Under the pieces are notes generated by a model. That model had not been told where the DNA came from and did no database searches. It saw only the letters and a list, made by a program, of their open reading frames with translations. Of a stretch of DNA of 64,000 nt, positions 38,337-53,300 are shown one piece after another (within the stretch, counting starts at the first letter, position 1; every line of letters begins with the position of its first letter). This DNA is from Bolinopsis microptera (lineage: Eukaryota > Ctenophora > Tentaculata > Lobata > Bolinopsidae). Where the stretch lies: contig NC_087076.1 in NCBI RefSeq assembly GCF_026151205.1, positions 12,066,902-12,130,901 of the forward strand, written 5' to 3'. A program made the position numbers and the translations under genes.

Positions 38337-41300
38337 GTGAGTTCCCAACAAATATCTCCTTATATGGACATAACGTGTAACGATTCCTGTTGTTTCGCAG
38401 ATCTACTTGTTCTCAGTTTTATCACTGATAATGGAATTAGAAATGAGATTGAGTGGTGGTGAGCATGCTAACTACTAAATACCACAGGTGTGTTCTGCAC
38501 GACCGCGTTATGGAGTGTGTTCGCCTATGTCTGGATTCTTATCGTACTGCAATACAACTCTCCCAATGAGGTAAGATCCTTATCTTTTCAAGTATCTTCT
38601 TTAAAAATAATGAAATGATCGACATGTTAATGAAAACTCTTCAGTCAAACGTTACTATAATATTGCATGACATTTTCTTTTGAAAACACCCTAAGATAAG
38701 TACTAAGGAAAATTGAACAGGTTGGTTTCTGGACATACTGTATATTTAGAAATAAAAATTATTATCTTCTTTTTGTTTCCTTTTCTTTTGTTGTTTTTCC
38801 TACGCTAGCCCGACAATATTAATCGAGTTTTGGCCACTTAGGTCACGCATCGGTTATTAAATATATAGGTTTAATATCATGTATAATCGTAAACTCGCAT
38901 TATATTAATCTGTTTTGCATATTTTTCGCGTCGACATACTATGAGACCTACTCAAGTATTTGCGTATCACAATGCATTCAGCATTCTAATGAGATACATG
39001 TCAGAAAATAATAGAGACATTAACTTATTTAATCGAGATAAAAGAATCTATTTATAAAAAGAATTGCACGTACGTGTGTTGGGAATGAAGTTGCACGTGT
39101 GGGAAATGAAGTTGCACGTGTGGGAAATGAAGTTGCACGTGGGGAATGAAGTTGCACGTCGGGAATGAAGTTGCACGTGGTGAATGAAGTTGCACGTGGG
39201 GAATGAAGTTGCACGTGGTGAATGAAGTTGCTGATGTTGAAGTAGCGGGGCTGAATCTGGAATTACAGATCAGCTTAAACCCTAGTTGGAACACATGATC
39301 ATAATATGCTCCAATTATTTATCAGCGCTAAATAAAACAAGCATGAAAAGTGAAACAATAGTTGAATAATAGTTGAACAATAGTTGAATAATAGTTTAAC
39401 AGTTTTCATTTAATTTGAAAACTTGCAGGTAGAGTTGTGGGAAGCAGTAGTGACCTTCCTTTTCTTCCCAGCCCTGATTCTCCACGCCTGGGCTCAGGAC
39501 AACAACTGGTGGTGTATCGGTAAAAAGGCCCCCTTCATGGTAATTTCCACGTGTTATAGTTGTTGTTTCTTACTTACTGTGATTCTTGGTGTTCTTTTTG
39601 TGTTATAACGATTCCTTGTCTGCAGTTATTTGTTAAATATGCTATATAAGTTTTGAGAGATATTTGAGAGACTTTCCTGTTCACTGTACTTATCCTTGAA
39701 CTGTTATTGACGCTGAGATGGTGATTATTCTATTTTAATATCGCTCAGTGTCAATAATCTAATAATCCACGTCATTTGTGTAAAATTCTGATTCATTGCC
39801 ACTTCCATAATATCCAGCATAAAGCAATATAGCATTTTGAGTTGAAGTTTATATCTTTTGATTCCCCCGTCCCCGTTACAATCTACCGTAACAAACCGTC
39901 GTGTAACGAACCCCACCAGTTACTTACCCCCCAAACAAGTCGTGTAACCAGTTACTTACCCCCCAAACAAGTCGTGTAACCAGTTACTTACCCCCACATA
40001 AATAGGCTAAAAGTGGTCTTCCAACGACCAGGGAATTAAGAAAGAGTTCCAATGTGAGTGTGAGATGTTTGTGTCAGCTGACATTAAAACTACTGAAATG
40101 TTTGGCAGTTTTCCAAGAAGCCTGACCAGCTCAATTCCGTGTGAATATCTCGGAATATAATGGTTATGATAAGGGTTAAGGTTTGGGTTAGGGTAAGTGT
40201 TCACGCCATTTGAGCTTGTCGGGCTGCTTTGATACTGCCAAAAAGGCCAAAGTATAAACAGGGGAGTTAACGAGGTTTTTTGTCGTTCTACTTGATTTGC
40301 TGTAACATTTTGGTAGGACTGAGACGGCAAAAAAACTGAGTTATCTCCCCCATTATGAAAGTGGACATAACTCACATTAATATGACATGCGTGATGTTAA
40401 ATTTGAGAATCGTTCACATATTTCGGCAATGTTTAAGGAAAGGGGGTTTCGAAATATTTACGTTAAGCCGATTTAATGGTTATTTGTAGACACAAAGAAT
40501 TGTTGGTCCTGTTTAAAAGTTTATATCAAACGATAATTGCAGATTTCCTTAATGATTCTTTAAGAATGTTTAAGAAATCATCGCTCTCCTTTGAACAGCT
40601 TTCGGCTTCATGGGGGCTTGCGGCTTCTCGCTTCTACCGAAAGAGAGTGGGCTTTTGATTGAAAATATTTGGCCTAAGAAATATCTGAACGATTCCTCAT
40701 TAGTAACGTGAACTAAAAAATATTGTTTCAACTGCTCTGAACCTGCCCGAGATTCTCGTTTTTACACAAAAAAGTGTGCAGTGAAATTTTTGGACCAAAA
40801 ATGTTTTCTCTATTTTAAAGCTTCCGCTTTTCTACGAGATTTAGAGTATTATTATATTAGTGCCATCTACGTAGAATTTGAGAAACCCTTATTATATATA
40901 TCTTTTAAAATTTCTATGGAAGTTTTTGGACACTGCCAGTGCACTGTCTGTCGGCATAGAACTCCTAAATTTCAGTAAATTTGTGCCTTCTGACTCCTAG
41001 GACAGTTCACTTTTAAACTTTGTCCGACCAACACGTCTAACGTCGCGATACGTCAACAAATTTTCAGTTCTTTTAAAATTTACTAGTCAGGTCTTCGAAT
41101 TATATAAATCGAATAGAGCAGCACAGGTCTGCCTCTAGGAATTAGCTGCGATCTACCGTACTAGTTATCACACTTCAAAAAGACATATTTTTTACGTGAA
41201 AAAATAGGCCGTAATTTCAAGAAAAATGTTTACTGACCCGTTCCACCTGGAACGGCGTTCCTGGCAGTTAAAGTTGATTTGTCGTGGTACACCTAAGACC

Positions 41301-44300
41301 TAAGTAACCCTGAATTTTTGGAATTCCAAATTTGGGCTTCCGCAACAAAACTCAAATTATACTCGAATACAGAACTGGGAAGCCCAAAATGATCTAGAAT
41401 CAATTAAAACCGGGAATTTTGGTGCAAAATTATAAATTTAAGCCCTCAGCTTGCAGGTCAGACCATGTTCACGTTGCTCAGGTTAATATCGGCTGATTAG
41501 CATAATAATGTACTGAAAATACTGTAAATGCTGAAATGTAACATGCGTGTCACGTGTCGTTATATATTCACCGCTGTAATAGTCAGATGTTATTTTCCTT
41601 ATTAGGTGATCACGTGGTTATTGGTGATCACGTGATTATTTCACCGACGGAATATCGGACGAGGTGTGTTTGTGAGAGGAAGCAGTGAACAGGGTACCTG
41701 GAACTAAGTACCTGTTATCGGAACTGTTTACTCTGTTCCTCCCACTGATAGTTTTAATGAATCTGCAGTGCCATTACAGCACTATTTTATATGGAGCTGT
41801 TGTAGAGTAAATGGTAATTGCATGGATAGCACTCCTTATAAGGGCATCACGTGGTAACAGCACTCCTTATAAGGGCATCACGTGGTGAAGTGGAGTAACC
41901 GGTAATTGCATGCACGCGGCCCACCTCCACAACAGACGCAGCAGCTGCAGGGCATTAGCAAATTGCTCTGAAGCTTTTATTTCTACAGAGAGTTGAATAT
42001 CTACGGTAGGAACAGCAGCACAATAATTGTCCGTCTGCGGTCTGACTGTGAATGCCGCTGTTTGATAATAAAAATGCTGAGATTCAGTACCAGATGACGG
42101 AATTATTGCTTACATATGATTTTGTTTCAGGTGAAACTTCTGACCACTCAAAAGAAAAAGGGACAGCTCCCCATGTTCCATCCAGACTCGAATGAGCATC
42201 TCAACAAAAACCATGAGTATGTTTCATTTACCATTTCGGGTTTTCTTTAAACTAAAGGAATTGAATAGACAAAATGTCTGAAGTGATATCACTGAGATTT
42301 GTTTCTTCATCATGGTACAGAAAACTTTAATTGAGCTTCCTCGAGTCTTGATTCATTGTCTTACTTTTGTTAACAAAGACGCCTCTTAGGAACCACAATG
42401 ACGTTGAAAAAGCAGACGACACACCCGCTGCGCCCGTTGGGGCATCTAAGTGGGCTGCCTTGAGAAACGCGCCAGATGCCGCCGAAGAGCCAAGTGGTGA
42501 GTCCGCCGCCAAACCTAACCCTTGGGTGAAGTTACTCGACAAGAACAGTGAAGTCCAGGGTGTAGAAGGGGATCCCAGTCATCAGGGTCCCACTACCGCT
42601 CTTGCTAGAAGCAGGTTGGTAACCATGACTTTTCATAGATTCTCAGTAAATTACTGTTTCTTGCGCTGATGCAAATAAAGAATGCTGTTGCTGATGCTTT
42701 GCTTTTTTTTGCAAATTTTAAGCTAGAAACAGGGTGTCGTAAGTTCTGTCACTCGCTGAATCAAATGTGGTTTTCATTCTGTGTGGCGCTGTGAATGCTC
42801 GATGTAAATTGTACAGCTAATTCAATAAGGGGTCGTTCACATAATACGTAATCACTGGCCAAATTAAAAATAGCTACCTTTAAACCCCCTTCCTCTGTGA
42901 ACAGTTTTACACATAGCTAGTGTGTTAAAATGAAACTAGCGTAATCATTTAGAAACCCCCTCCCTCCCCCTCAGTGATTACGTAATATGTGAACGACCCC
43001 TAAAGCACATTACATCAAGTTCATGGGTTAAACTGAATCTGCAGATAAAATACTTTTTGTAAAACTGCTTTCTTAATGTTTGAAAACTCCATAAGTACTC
43101 TCGGTAGGAATGTTTTCTTTTTAAATTAAAAAACTCTTGGCGCTATACGCTGATTTACCAAATAATTGGACGGTAAATCAGGACCTGACTACAGACTTTT
43201 AAATAACTAAAAAAGATCTGCAACAATTAGGCATCTGTAATTGTGGGATCTGTAATTGTGGGATCTGTAACAATTGTTCACAGGGTCACTGAAACGAGTG
43301 CTCTGTCTCGCTCAAGGTAGTATCATTATTACTCCAACGTGCACGTACCCCGTACACGTATTATGTTGCGGTCTTCCGTGTGATTCGTACAGTCGTGCCC
43401 CCTCCGTGTTTCCTGAAGCCCCACTCTCCACCTTACCTGGGCCTCTCTGGTTTATCTCTTGTCATACAAATTATCACTCTTAAGAGATGACTGTTAAGGG
43501 GTGTTCACCGTGGAAACCCCCATTTGCCCCATCTTTCAGTTCATGTTTATCTAACTGTTTATATTGGGGGCACAACTGTACATATTACCATCTGTTTTAT
43601 GTATTGACGGGATACCTTATGTTGTGCTGTGTGTGTGAAATGAATAATTTAACCATTTATATGTACCCGTTTTCTTGTATCGTGTCGTTTGTTTCGTCCT
43701 TGGGAACTTTCACTTTCAGCGCTTGAGGGAATTTGCTTCAATTGGGAAAAGACGCTTATTTGACAGTTTTAGCCTATCTATAGTTTCCGTATATACTAAA
43801 GCCTTACTGCCTTTCAGCACTATCGACAGTAGCAAGCTTTTCAAAGCTTAGCAGTCAACACTGAAATTATTATTTTTCTTCTAGAACGATAACTTTTCAG
43901 CTTTATGACTCTTATTAAGTCGATATACCCCAGGGCTCTTCTCCTCATCACATACATATAATTCACTTAACATAGAAACACGATTAGTTAAGAACTCTTT
44001 GGGTGGCATGTTTTGTAAAGAATGTGGCAGAATCTTTTACATGTTACTCATTACTTCATTGATGCAGTAGAATGTAGATGTAGATTAAAAACACAGCTAT
44101 ACTCATCCAGAATAGCATTCCTTTTGAGTGCCCTGAGTATCGATCTCATGATCAGTTACAAAATGTCAGGGACCGGGCATTTCAACTCTCGACTTTTCAT
44201 CCGCCGCCATTTTAACAGACTGTTTTCGTCAGGGTTAGTGTCCCTGATAGTTCTATGGTTGTGGTTAGGTTCAGGGTTAGGTTCAGGGTTAGGGATATGG

Positions 44301-47300
44301 GAGTGTGTGCACGTGATCGTGGTTAAGAATTGGGGGTGAAAGGTCGCGAGATGAAATGTCCACAAATCTAACATCCCTCGTACCCAGTCCTAACTCCTCC
44401 TTTACAACAGGTTCCGACACGCAGTTCTGAGCTCAATGATGGGTACGAGAAGAGTGACTCCTAAACTGATCACCAGTGCTTCAAGCACCAAGGCTTCTAA
44501 ACCTCCCCCCAAGATCGCTACTCTAGTTGAAGTGCTTAGAGAAGCCAGGAGAAAGGAAACTGAACTCCAACGTCTTAGTTAGTATTCCTTATTATATAGA
44601 TGATTGATGTTATAAATGAACTTAACACGTTATTCAGAATGTTCAAATAGTCCATTCTCTCATTCCTGATGTTCTACATCAAGTCTATTATTAGTATAAA
44701 AAGTTAGCACTTCTTTTAAAATGCGAGGTCAGAGGGTCTCCCCGGACCTCGTACCATCGCTAAATCCTATCGCTCAGGGCATGTCGACCTTACTAAAGTT
44801 AAACCCGTGTTATCATACATATTTCACGCTCACTTAACAGGAAGAAACGTGGTCATTACGAATCTTCATATCCGGTACACACAGCACCCATCTCGTGCAA
44901 TGAGAGTCATCATTAATTCCTTAGCTTCTACGCAGTTAGGAGCTTGAATAATGCAGCTATTATGTATTAATTCTTGACAAAAGCGTACTTATGTGACCTA
45001 AGTTAGTCCACTATTAGACTGGAGTTCATTGTTAGCTAACCAAGAGAACTGTCTGCTGTCTAGACTGCAATTCCGACTAAAGCTGCAATTATGATGGTTT
45101 TATTCATGTTACTGTTCGTCTGGTTGATTATAATGACGACAAGGTTGGGATTGCTGTAGGAACCGGTGTCTTATTGTCTCCCATCAGACAGCTTACCAAT
45201 GAGTAATGTACTATGAGTAAGGATCCAGCTTGTTGTTCAAGTTGAACGCTTTGTGAACACTGAGTACTGTGCTCTGGAGGGAGATTCCTGCTATCAGCAT
45301 TTAGATTCTCAGCAGACATCTGTGCAATTTAGGGATAGATTAAACCTGAGTGGATTATATAATTATACATGAATTACGTCTGCTTCGCCAATTTAATCGT
45401 GAAGAGAAAGATGAATTTAAGCAGAACAAAACAAACCTTACCAATTCTTCATGATTAAACCCAAATAAGAAAGTCCCATCAAAACATAAATGTATTTCAG
45501 TAAACATAACTATACCTGGAGACCTGGTTACCTGGTTACCTGGTTACCTGGATACTTGGTAACCTGGTTACCTGGATACCTGGTAACCTGGTTACCTGGT
45601 TACCTGGTAACTACACACACTAAGCCACACCTATTTTTCAACCTCTAATCTCCTCATGGCTATTTATATTTTATACGTCACTTCAATCGACCCAACCGCT
45701 CAGAAAACAAAACCGTGACTATATTAGTATTAAAACCAGTTTCAATAACGAGGTCTGATCGTCATCTTCTTACACTTACAGCGTTCGATGTCTGTATGAA
45801 GGTAAAATTGTGACATCCTCTGGATCATGCAGAGGTCGAGTGTAGTAGTAGTGCAGTAGTCCCATTACCTTAGTATTGCTGTACAACTACTATAAAACTA
45901 TAAAATCTGAACAATGTAAACCCACCTCCTCAGGCGCCATCCGAGGTTTCTTTTACTTCCATCAGAAGATGTGCAACATAATGCACGACCAAAAGGAACT
46001 TGTTCTTGATGTAACGTACCAACCTAACCCCTCCTTTAGACCTAAGGCTGAAGAGAAGGCGTAAGTTTTTTATAAATTTTCACTTTTTATGTTTTCTGGC
46101 TTTTATATCTTTCTGTCGGTTTTTTCCAATCAATCAACAGTTGAATAGACAAAATGTAAATTAATGTTGGATCCAATGAGTATTGATTGTGTATAAGATG
46201 ATAATTAACAATTATTCTGCTTTTATGTTCGATTTGTGATGTCAACCTTTCTGTGCAAATGAATAACTTGGTCTTATAGCACATTTTATTCACATTATAT
46301 GTTCTCATGGCACTCTATGTATTCTCATCACAAATTATTGTTGCTTTATTTTTTATTATACAATATTCTCGAGGCGTACTGTTAAAATTTTTGGCTTCGG
46401 CCCAAATCTTCGCTATTTTAAACTAATTGCTAAAACTTTCGCAAAAAAACTCCACTCTCACCCAAAAATACTTGTACCCTCTTCTTTGCACGCAGACTCA
46501 TTCCACCATGATATTAGCCTTTTTACATGAAGCTCAAATACGAGAAAAACACGTAGCAAATGTCGGCCCATTTCTTATGAGCTTGAAGAACAGCGTGAGC
46601 ACATACTACCCTCACTGTTCTCACTGAGAAGCGCCGTTTCCTCCGTTCTAGCATGACCACCCCACCAAACCCCACCAAAACCCACCAAAACCCACCAAAC
46701 CCACAACTTTTCCGGAATGAAACACCACTATAACACACGGCACAGAAGCTTTGTATTCCAGCCTGAGAAGCCCGTAGTAGTAGTTGAAGCCGTAATCTCT
46801 GCGAGTATAACAACAATACACAACAAATGAAGAAAAAAAAACAACAACTAACAATTATAATGATATCAACATATTTAGCAAAACAAAAACCCAGAAACAA
46901 AAACCAGCAAAGTATGGGAATTTTAAGTGTTTTAGTGTACCACCTAACATGTGAACACTGGCCCCCTTTTCACAGCTCGGCAGATCAGGACAGTGACAGG
47001 TTGAAAGCATATCTGACATCACAGCCCATTCCAAGGTGGGTAAACGTTGTCATGGTAACCGGTACGCGTATTTTATCCGCTGTTCACGGCTTGTTATAAT
47101 AATAATTAATATTATAACAATGTTATAATACTAATATATCTAGACAGATATATTATCATAAAGTGGTTACTACACCAGTCTTATCATCAAGACAAACTTC
47201 TTCTTTTTTTTCATCTATTTCTTTTGAGTAAATAAGGAACTTAATACCTGCTGAGTTTATGTTACGCTCCTTTTGAAGAATCTAGAGTGGTTATACCAGA

Positions 47301-50300
47301 TACCTGAGCTTGAGGGTGTACTTATCGTTCAATTTTTTGCATGTGCTGATCAAATCATATTGGAATGGAATTTAATCGTTGGATTGAAATACTCAGAGAG
47401 TTGATTAACAAATGTTACCATGGCAACAAGGTTTTAAAGCATACAGTTTGTGGTATTGTGTTTTATGTTTCCTGAAAATAAATCATATGTGCATTAAAGC
47501 GGCGTGTAAGCTTTTATCTTCTTTATTTTGTTAGTGAATGTTGTGAGTTTGTCTTCCAAAATAATTTGAATGTTGGGTTTTCCCTTAATAATTTATAGTG
47601 AATGTTTCTGGTTTCATCTGAACTTAGCCGGGTTTAAATGCCGAGTTTGCTGATTTTCCTCCCTAAATACGCCTCTTATCTGTATAGCGGCTTTTCAGAA
47701 GGAACACTCTTACCCCTTTTCAGTGAGGACAAAGTTAAGAAAGAAGAAGATGCTCTTGCCGATTCCCCTGAAGCTGAAGACATTACCGCACTTATTCAGG
47801 TGAGAAGAGGATGTTCTTACAACTCACGCTCCTTAATGGTTAAGCTGCTGGTCACAAGGATATATCATTGCGCGCAGCACTTTATAACACGTGCAAGTAC
47901 TGTGGTAAATGAGGCTAACTCTGAACTGTGACCAGTGCTTCCAGCTGGACGGGTTGTGAGATCGTGTTGATTTTATGTGTAAATGTAATGATTTTTAATT
48001 ATGTTCAATTATGTGCACGTGATGTGCACGTGATGATAAATGTTATTTCCAGATTCATCTTTATATCTTGCATCTTTTGTATGTTGCATGTCATTAATAT
48101 ATAAATATAACTAATGTTTGTTTTTAGGATGGAACTTTATCCAAGGTTAGTACTAATCAGCTGCACCGTGAAATCACCTAGAATTTGTGGGGGGTTATTG
48201 TTTCTCTTTGCTGAACTTTCTACCTTAAACTAAACAAAACTCTTATCAAAACTTATCTTCTGTTTTTTTGGGTATCTGCTACAAGGGGTCTTAACCATTC
48301 TTGGAAAAGTTTTAAGGTCATTTATTAACCATGAACTCAGAGCCGCTGCAATTTTTGCTATTTCGGAGAAGGTCTAATAAGTTATATGTTATATGTTATA
48401 TCTGGTGATTAAAAAAAGCATCAAGGCACATTACGTGATCATTCTTGAGCTATAAATTTAAAGAATTTACTTTCTTATCTTTTATTAAGCTTCTTTGAGC
48501 ACCTCATAAACTGTTCCCCCTTTTTCAGGACTTCCAGTGCACGTACGCTGACTCTAACTACATACACTTCTCCACTAGAGATGGGTCTGCCAAGAAGAAT
48601 CTTGATTACGAGCCTGTATCTGGAGTCTTGGTAGGAGTTTATATTATATATATTACTTCATATTATGTTTTACAATCTTGATTACGAGCCTGTATCTGGA
48701 GTCTTGGTAGGAGTCCACTTCATATATTATGTTTTACATTTCACCTCCAATGTCTTAACGCGACGGTGCTGTGATTGAAATTTATTTAGCTCATCCTTTA
48801 AATTTATAAATAGCAAAGGCTTCTTTTACTTAGTGTCTATGATTTGTTCATCAAATCAATGACTTCATGTGTGGTATTTATTTACTGATCTTTAAATATA
48901 ATATTATATAACAAATATTTAATTTTAAAACGCACTGCCTCGCTTTACCACCTTTGACATTATATTCCTAACTCCGAATACCAAGAATTATAACTCGATT
49001 CCTGCCATATTGCCGTCTGCAAATGAATCCATATTAACATACCTGCATATTATTTTTGATAATATCGTCTAGCAAATAAATTATCACAAATTTAATCCAA
49101 GATATAACCCCTACGTTGCCCTATGTTTTTGAGATAACTTATGTCGGTGATATAATGGAGATATAGTTGTCACCAATTAGCAGATGTCGGGTGAGCAGGA
49201 CGGTAAACATTTCACCCCGGCACCCTACAAGTGACAAGCTATTAGTAAAGCAGCCATAGTAACTCAGTCGTAGTGCAGATTTAGCTCTCTGGGTGAGGGG
49301 TGGAGGGTAGCACTTCAAGCCGTTATCCTTGGCGGCTGGAAACTATAGCTCACAAGAAACCTTACTTAAGGGAGGCGCTGCTTTTTGCCTGGATCTCATT
49401 CACGGGAACTGGAGAATGTGAATCCTTACTTTTGGGGGAGGTATAAACTGAGGTTTTAGCCGAATGTTAGTTACTACTACTACTACTAGTAGCTATGTTA
49501 AAATAGATACTGAAACTGTGACGAATGAGGTAAGCCCACGGTTGTAATACGTTTCTCAGTATATTGTACAGAGCTGTGATAACGGTAAAGTTTAAATGGA
49601 AACTTGCCGTTTTTCTGAGAGACAATTAGTTAGCAGCGCGGTCACCAGTCTAAGCAGAAAGGCATGATAACCACTGACTTACTCAACCACATTATGAGTT
49701 ACATAAAATGTAATGATAATAATATATGTCTAGACTCGCCTCACTTCGTGTATGGAACCGTGGTTATTGCAGGTTATTTTCAGTTGCCAACATTGGTTTT
49801 AAAATCTAATCCTGGCCAGCTAGCCAGATTAGATTGTTTGAATCTTCAACATTCTCCCAACATGTTTACTTTTTAAGTATACCCAAAATGTCGGATATTT
49901 GTTCCTAATTGCCCAAAAATCAACACACTTTTCGAGGTCATTGGTCTACCACGTCCGACTGTCACGAGTGATTAGTGATTACCCAATTATCTATTTAGCT
50001 AATTACCCCTACAAGAATATCAAAAATATGTGTGGTCTCCTGTAACATAGTCAGTCCTATCAAAACACGGCCATGGTAATCACCCGGCAAATGGGCAAAT
50101 GGTGAAAACAACAAAACGTTATCTCTAATCTCTCTGAACCACAGTTGGACGTTTTCTGACTGCATTTGTAAATGCCACTTTCTCTACTATAACTGTAAGA
50201 CCAAGCCCTGAATTGTCCTAATTAGCGTTGCCTTTTTGTTTACAGCGTCTCAAGATCACCACATTAGCTCAGCTGGTACGTGGGTGAGGAGCCACTAGGA

Positions 50301-53300
50301 GTCACCACCAGCTGGACATCTCTCTAACTATTATCACATTTTCAGGAGTTCAAAGAAGGCGAAATCAAGAAGCAGATACGGATCCCCATCCTCCACCACG
50401 AGGTTGAGTCCCGTCAGGAGGAGTTTAACGTGATCTTGGAGAACCCGTCCAAGGAGACAGATCTGGGGGATCCCAGTATCTGTACTGTCACCATCCTGGA
50501 CATGTCGAGTGAGTCTGGCCCGCCAGATATTATCACTGATATTATCACTGATATCACCAGCTGTTTGAGGCCCGCAGCATATTACATTATCTTTTGCTAG
50601 ACTTTTCGAATACGATTTACTTATCACGTCCTGTAATACCTAGCAGTTATAATAGCTATGAATCTTAAATTAAAGCTATGAATCTTTAATTATCCTTTGA
50701 AAGCATATTCCATTCTTGTAATTATCCATGATCATAGGGATTGCATAACGATTTCGTTTCACACGTGACAGCAACTTAATGATTGAACATGGCCGACTGA
50801 TCCGTGTCACGTACCAAACGAACTTGTTATCAGCTCTCTCACACACACTCGTAACGTGTACTGTTAATTTTTGATATGTATAGCACCAGCGTTACCTGTT
50901 CCCCAAACAAAGCCGTCCCATTTTACCACGTGTTTATCATGTGTTTACCACGTGTTTACCACGTGTTTACCACGTGTTTACCACGTGTTTACCACGTGTG
51001 TGAGACTTCAACTCTTCAGAACCTTGTCCCCATGAATATCATGTTTACACAGGACGGAATAAAAAGTGGACCCGGTGGTCCGCCAAAAAATGGTTCTTGG
51101 CACGTAGCCAGATCTTGGCACGTATACCTACATACGGTAAGGCTAGCTGGGAGAGTGGCCGCATGACCTTCTTAACTCTTAGAGACTCTTAGAGACTCTT
51201 GAGTCTTTACAGATTTATACAGAGTTACAGCTTACAATTGAACTTAATTTTGAGAACTAAGAGTGAGACGGAAGCCATTAGCTCCATTTGATATTTCCCA
51301 GCGAATAATTGTTGAATGAAACTGGCAATTGGCATGGTAGTATTACATTTGAGGTACTTCTTTGATAGGGTTTCTTTGGGTGAAAGTTCCGGTTTTTTTT
51401 GCTATTTAGTGAACCAAACAGCTGCCAGATTTTTACCATTCCTGAGTCTAGACTTTCAGCCTTTGAAACTATCCAGTTTCCCGGCACTGTCCCCCAGATA
51501 TTGAGCGTGTAGCCTGAAGCCTGGTGTCATCGTGAGAAAAGGGTTTGTAACTTTAAGTGAGATAGCCCACATTTATTGAAAATCCAGCAGCCAGCCCATC
51601 CTAATTCACTGAGATTAACTTTTTCCTGCTTTGATGATGTGCAGGATGATCTAAAAAAGTGCAGACGATGATTCTAATGCCTCAAACCTACACCAAACAT
51701 ATTGCAGACAATGATTCCAATGCCTAAACTTAGAGCCTGTTGAAATAATTTATCGTTGTATGTCTCAGATGGGGTCAGACGTCCTGAAGGTAACTCTTAC
51801 TCAAGAGTTAACTCTTACTCTAAACAACACAGCTACTCAAAACAACACAGCTACTCAAAACAACAGAGTGTTTCAAAACAGCAGAATGTTTCAAAACAGC
51901 AGAGTGTTTCAAAACAGCACAGTAACTCTAGCTCAGTTGGAAGACCCAAGAGTAACCCTTTCGCTAAACAGCACAGTTACTCTAAACAGCACAGTAACTG
52001 TAGCTCAACAAACCGCAGTAAAAGTAACTCAAAGTCTAAATCTAAGACTAAGAGACAGGATTCTACGGCGGAAAGTGGTAAGATTTCCAGCTCACATGAG
52101 GAAACCAAGGCACTTCAATTGCACCCCAACATTCCTTCTTAGCTTCCCATCCTGTTCAATACTCACTGATATTATATATTGAACAACGCATTCCTGTTCA
52201 ATACTCACTGATATTCAGCTATTATATATTGAACAACGCATTCCTGCTCAATACTCACTGATACTTAGATATTATATATTGATAAAAGCATGAGCCACAA
52301 TTGATTCAACCTTAGATAAGGTACTCTTAGTCAACCTGATGGAACAAAAAACTTTGAAAAAGCAAAAAGAAAAGCACAACAGGACAAGCAATGTAGCCGA
52401 AGCTATGATCTGAGCTAGGAATGGCAATATGTACTATTTGTGCATTTGCCATGTCTCCACGCCTGCGTGAGTCACAATATGGCAGCCTCACAATATGACA
52501 GCCCCGCAATATGGCAGCCTCAACAACTCGGTCACTCTGAAACTCTAGCCCAGAACAACCAGAACAACCAGAACCTGCTACTGAATTCTTTGCTTCCATT
52601 TATTGAACCTTCTCCTCTTCAAAACAGCTTTAGCATTGCAATCATTCCATTTTAAGGTCTTCGTTAGAGAAAACTGACACCCAGCACTTTTTGGATCATC
52701 CTGCCCATCGAGCTTCCTTGGAGAGTTAATTATTGAAGAAAGCATGAGCCTCCCTAAAATCCCGATCTGATAGCAGTGGAGGTGTGCACGAGAAGATCTG
52801 CCAAGAGTTTAGTCCCTCACCATCAGAGACGGGTAACGTGCGGTGCTTCCCCTTAACCCCCAAATCCTGACAGAACGTTTCATAGATCACGGCACCATAT
52901 CCGTGGACTCTACCCGTTACCATAGCGACGCGAACCCCGGTGAGATAAGCATTGGAGTGAAGAGGAGTGGAGGCAGTGACGGAGCCGTGGCTATATCCTA
53001 CAGGACCATGTGGGTACTTTGTGGTATTAGTTTTATTGGTTTGTTAATTTGGATATGTTTATCCTAGTTGAACTAATTAGTTCTTCACGAAGATTTTGTG
53101 TTTTACATTTTGGGAGCTTGTGGTCAAACTTGGCATATTTATAAATACAGAATGCCCATACTTCTGAAATGTATAGTTTCTCATATTAGCCGCTTTATAC
53201 TTATAAATACAGAATGCCCATACTTCTGTAATGTATAGTTTCTCATATTAGCCGCTTTATAAATACAGAATGCCCATATTTCTGAAATGTATAGTTTCTC

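Noticed and set aside
42615-42624. Alternative donor GTAACC for exon 5
   Set aside because: It would put exon 6 in a frame with an early stop and lose the [11 protein letters not shown] helix.
53001-53067. Read-through of NCX exon 14 past the GTGGGT donor (hydrophobic end [17 protein letters not shown])
   Set aside because: The spliced product restores the YRTIDATA Calx-beta motif; a truncated membrane-ending isoform is conceivable but has no support.
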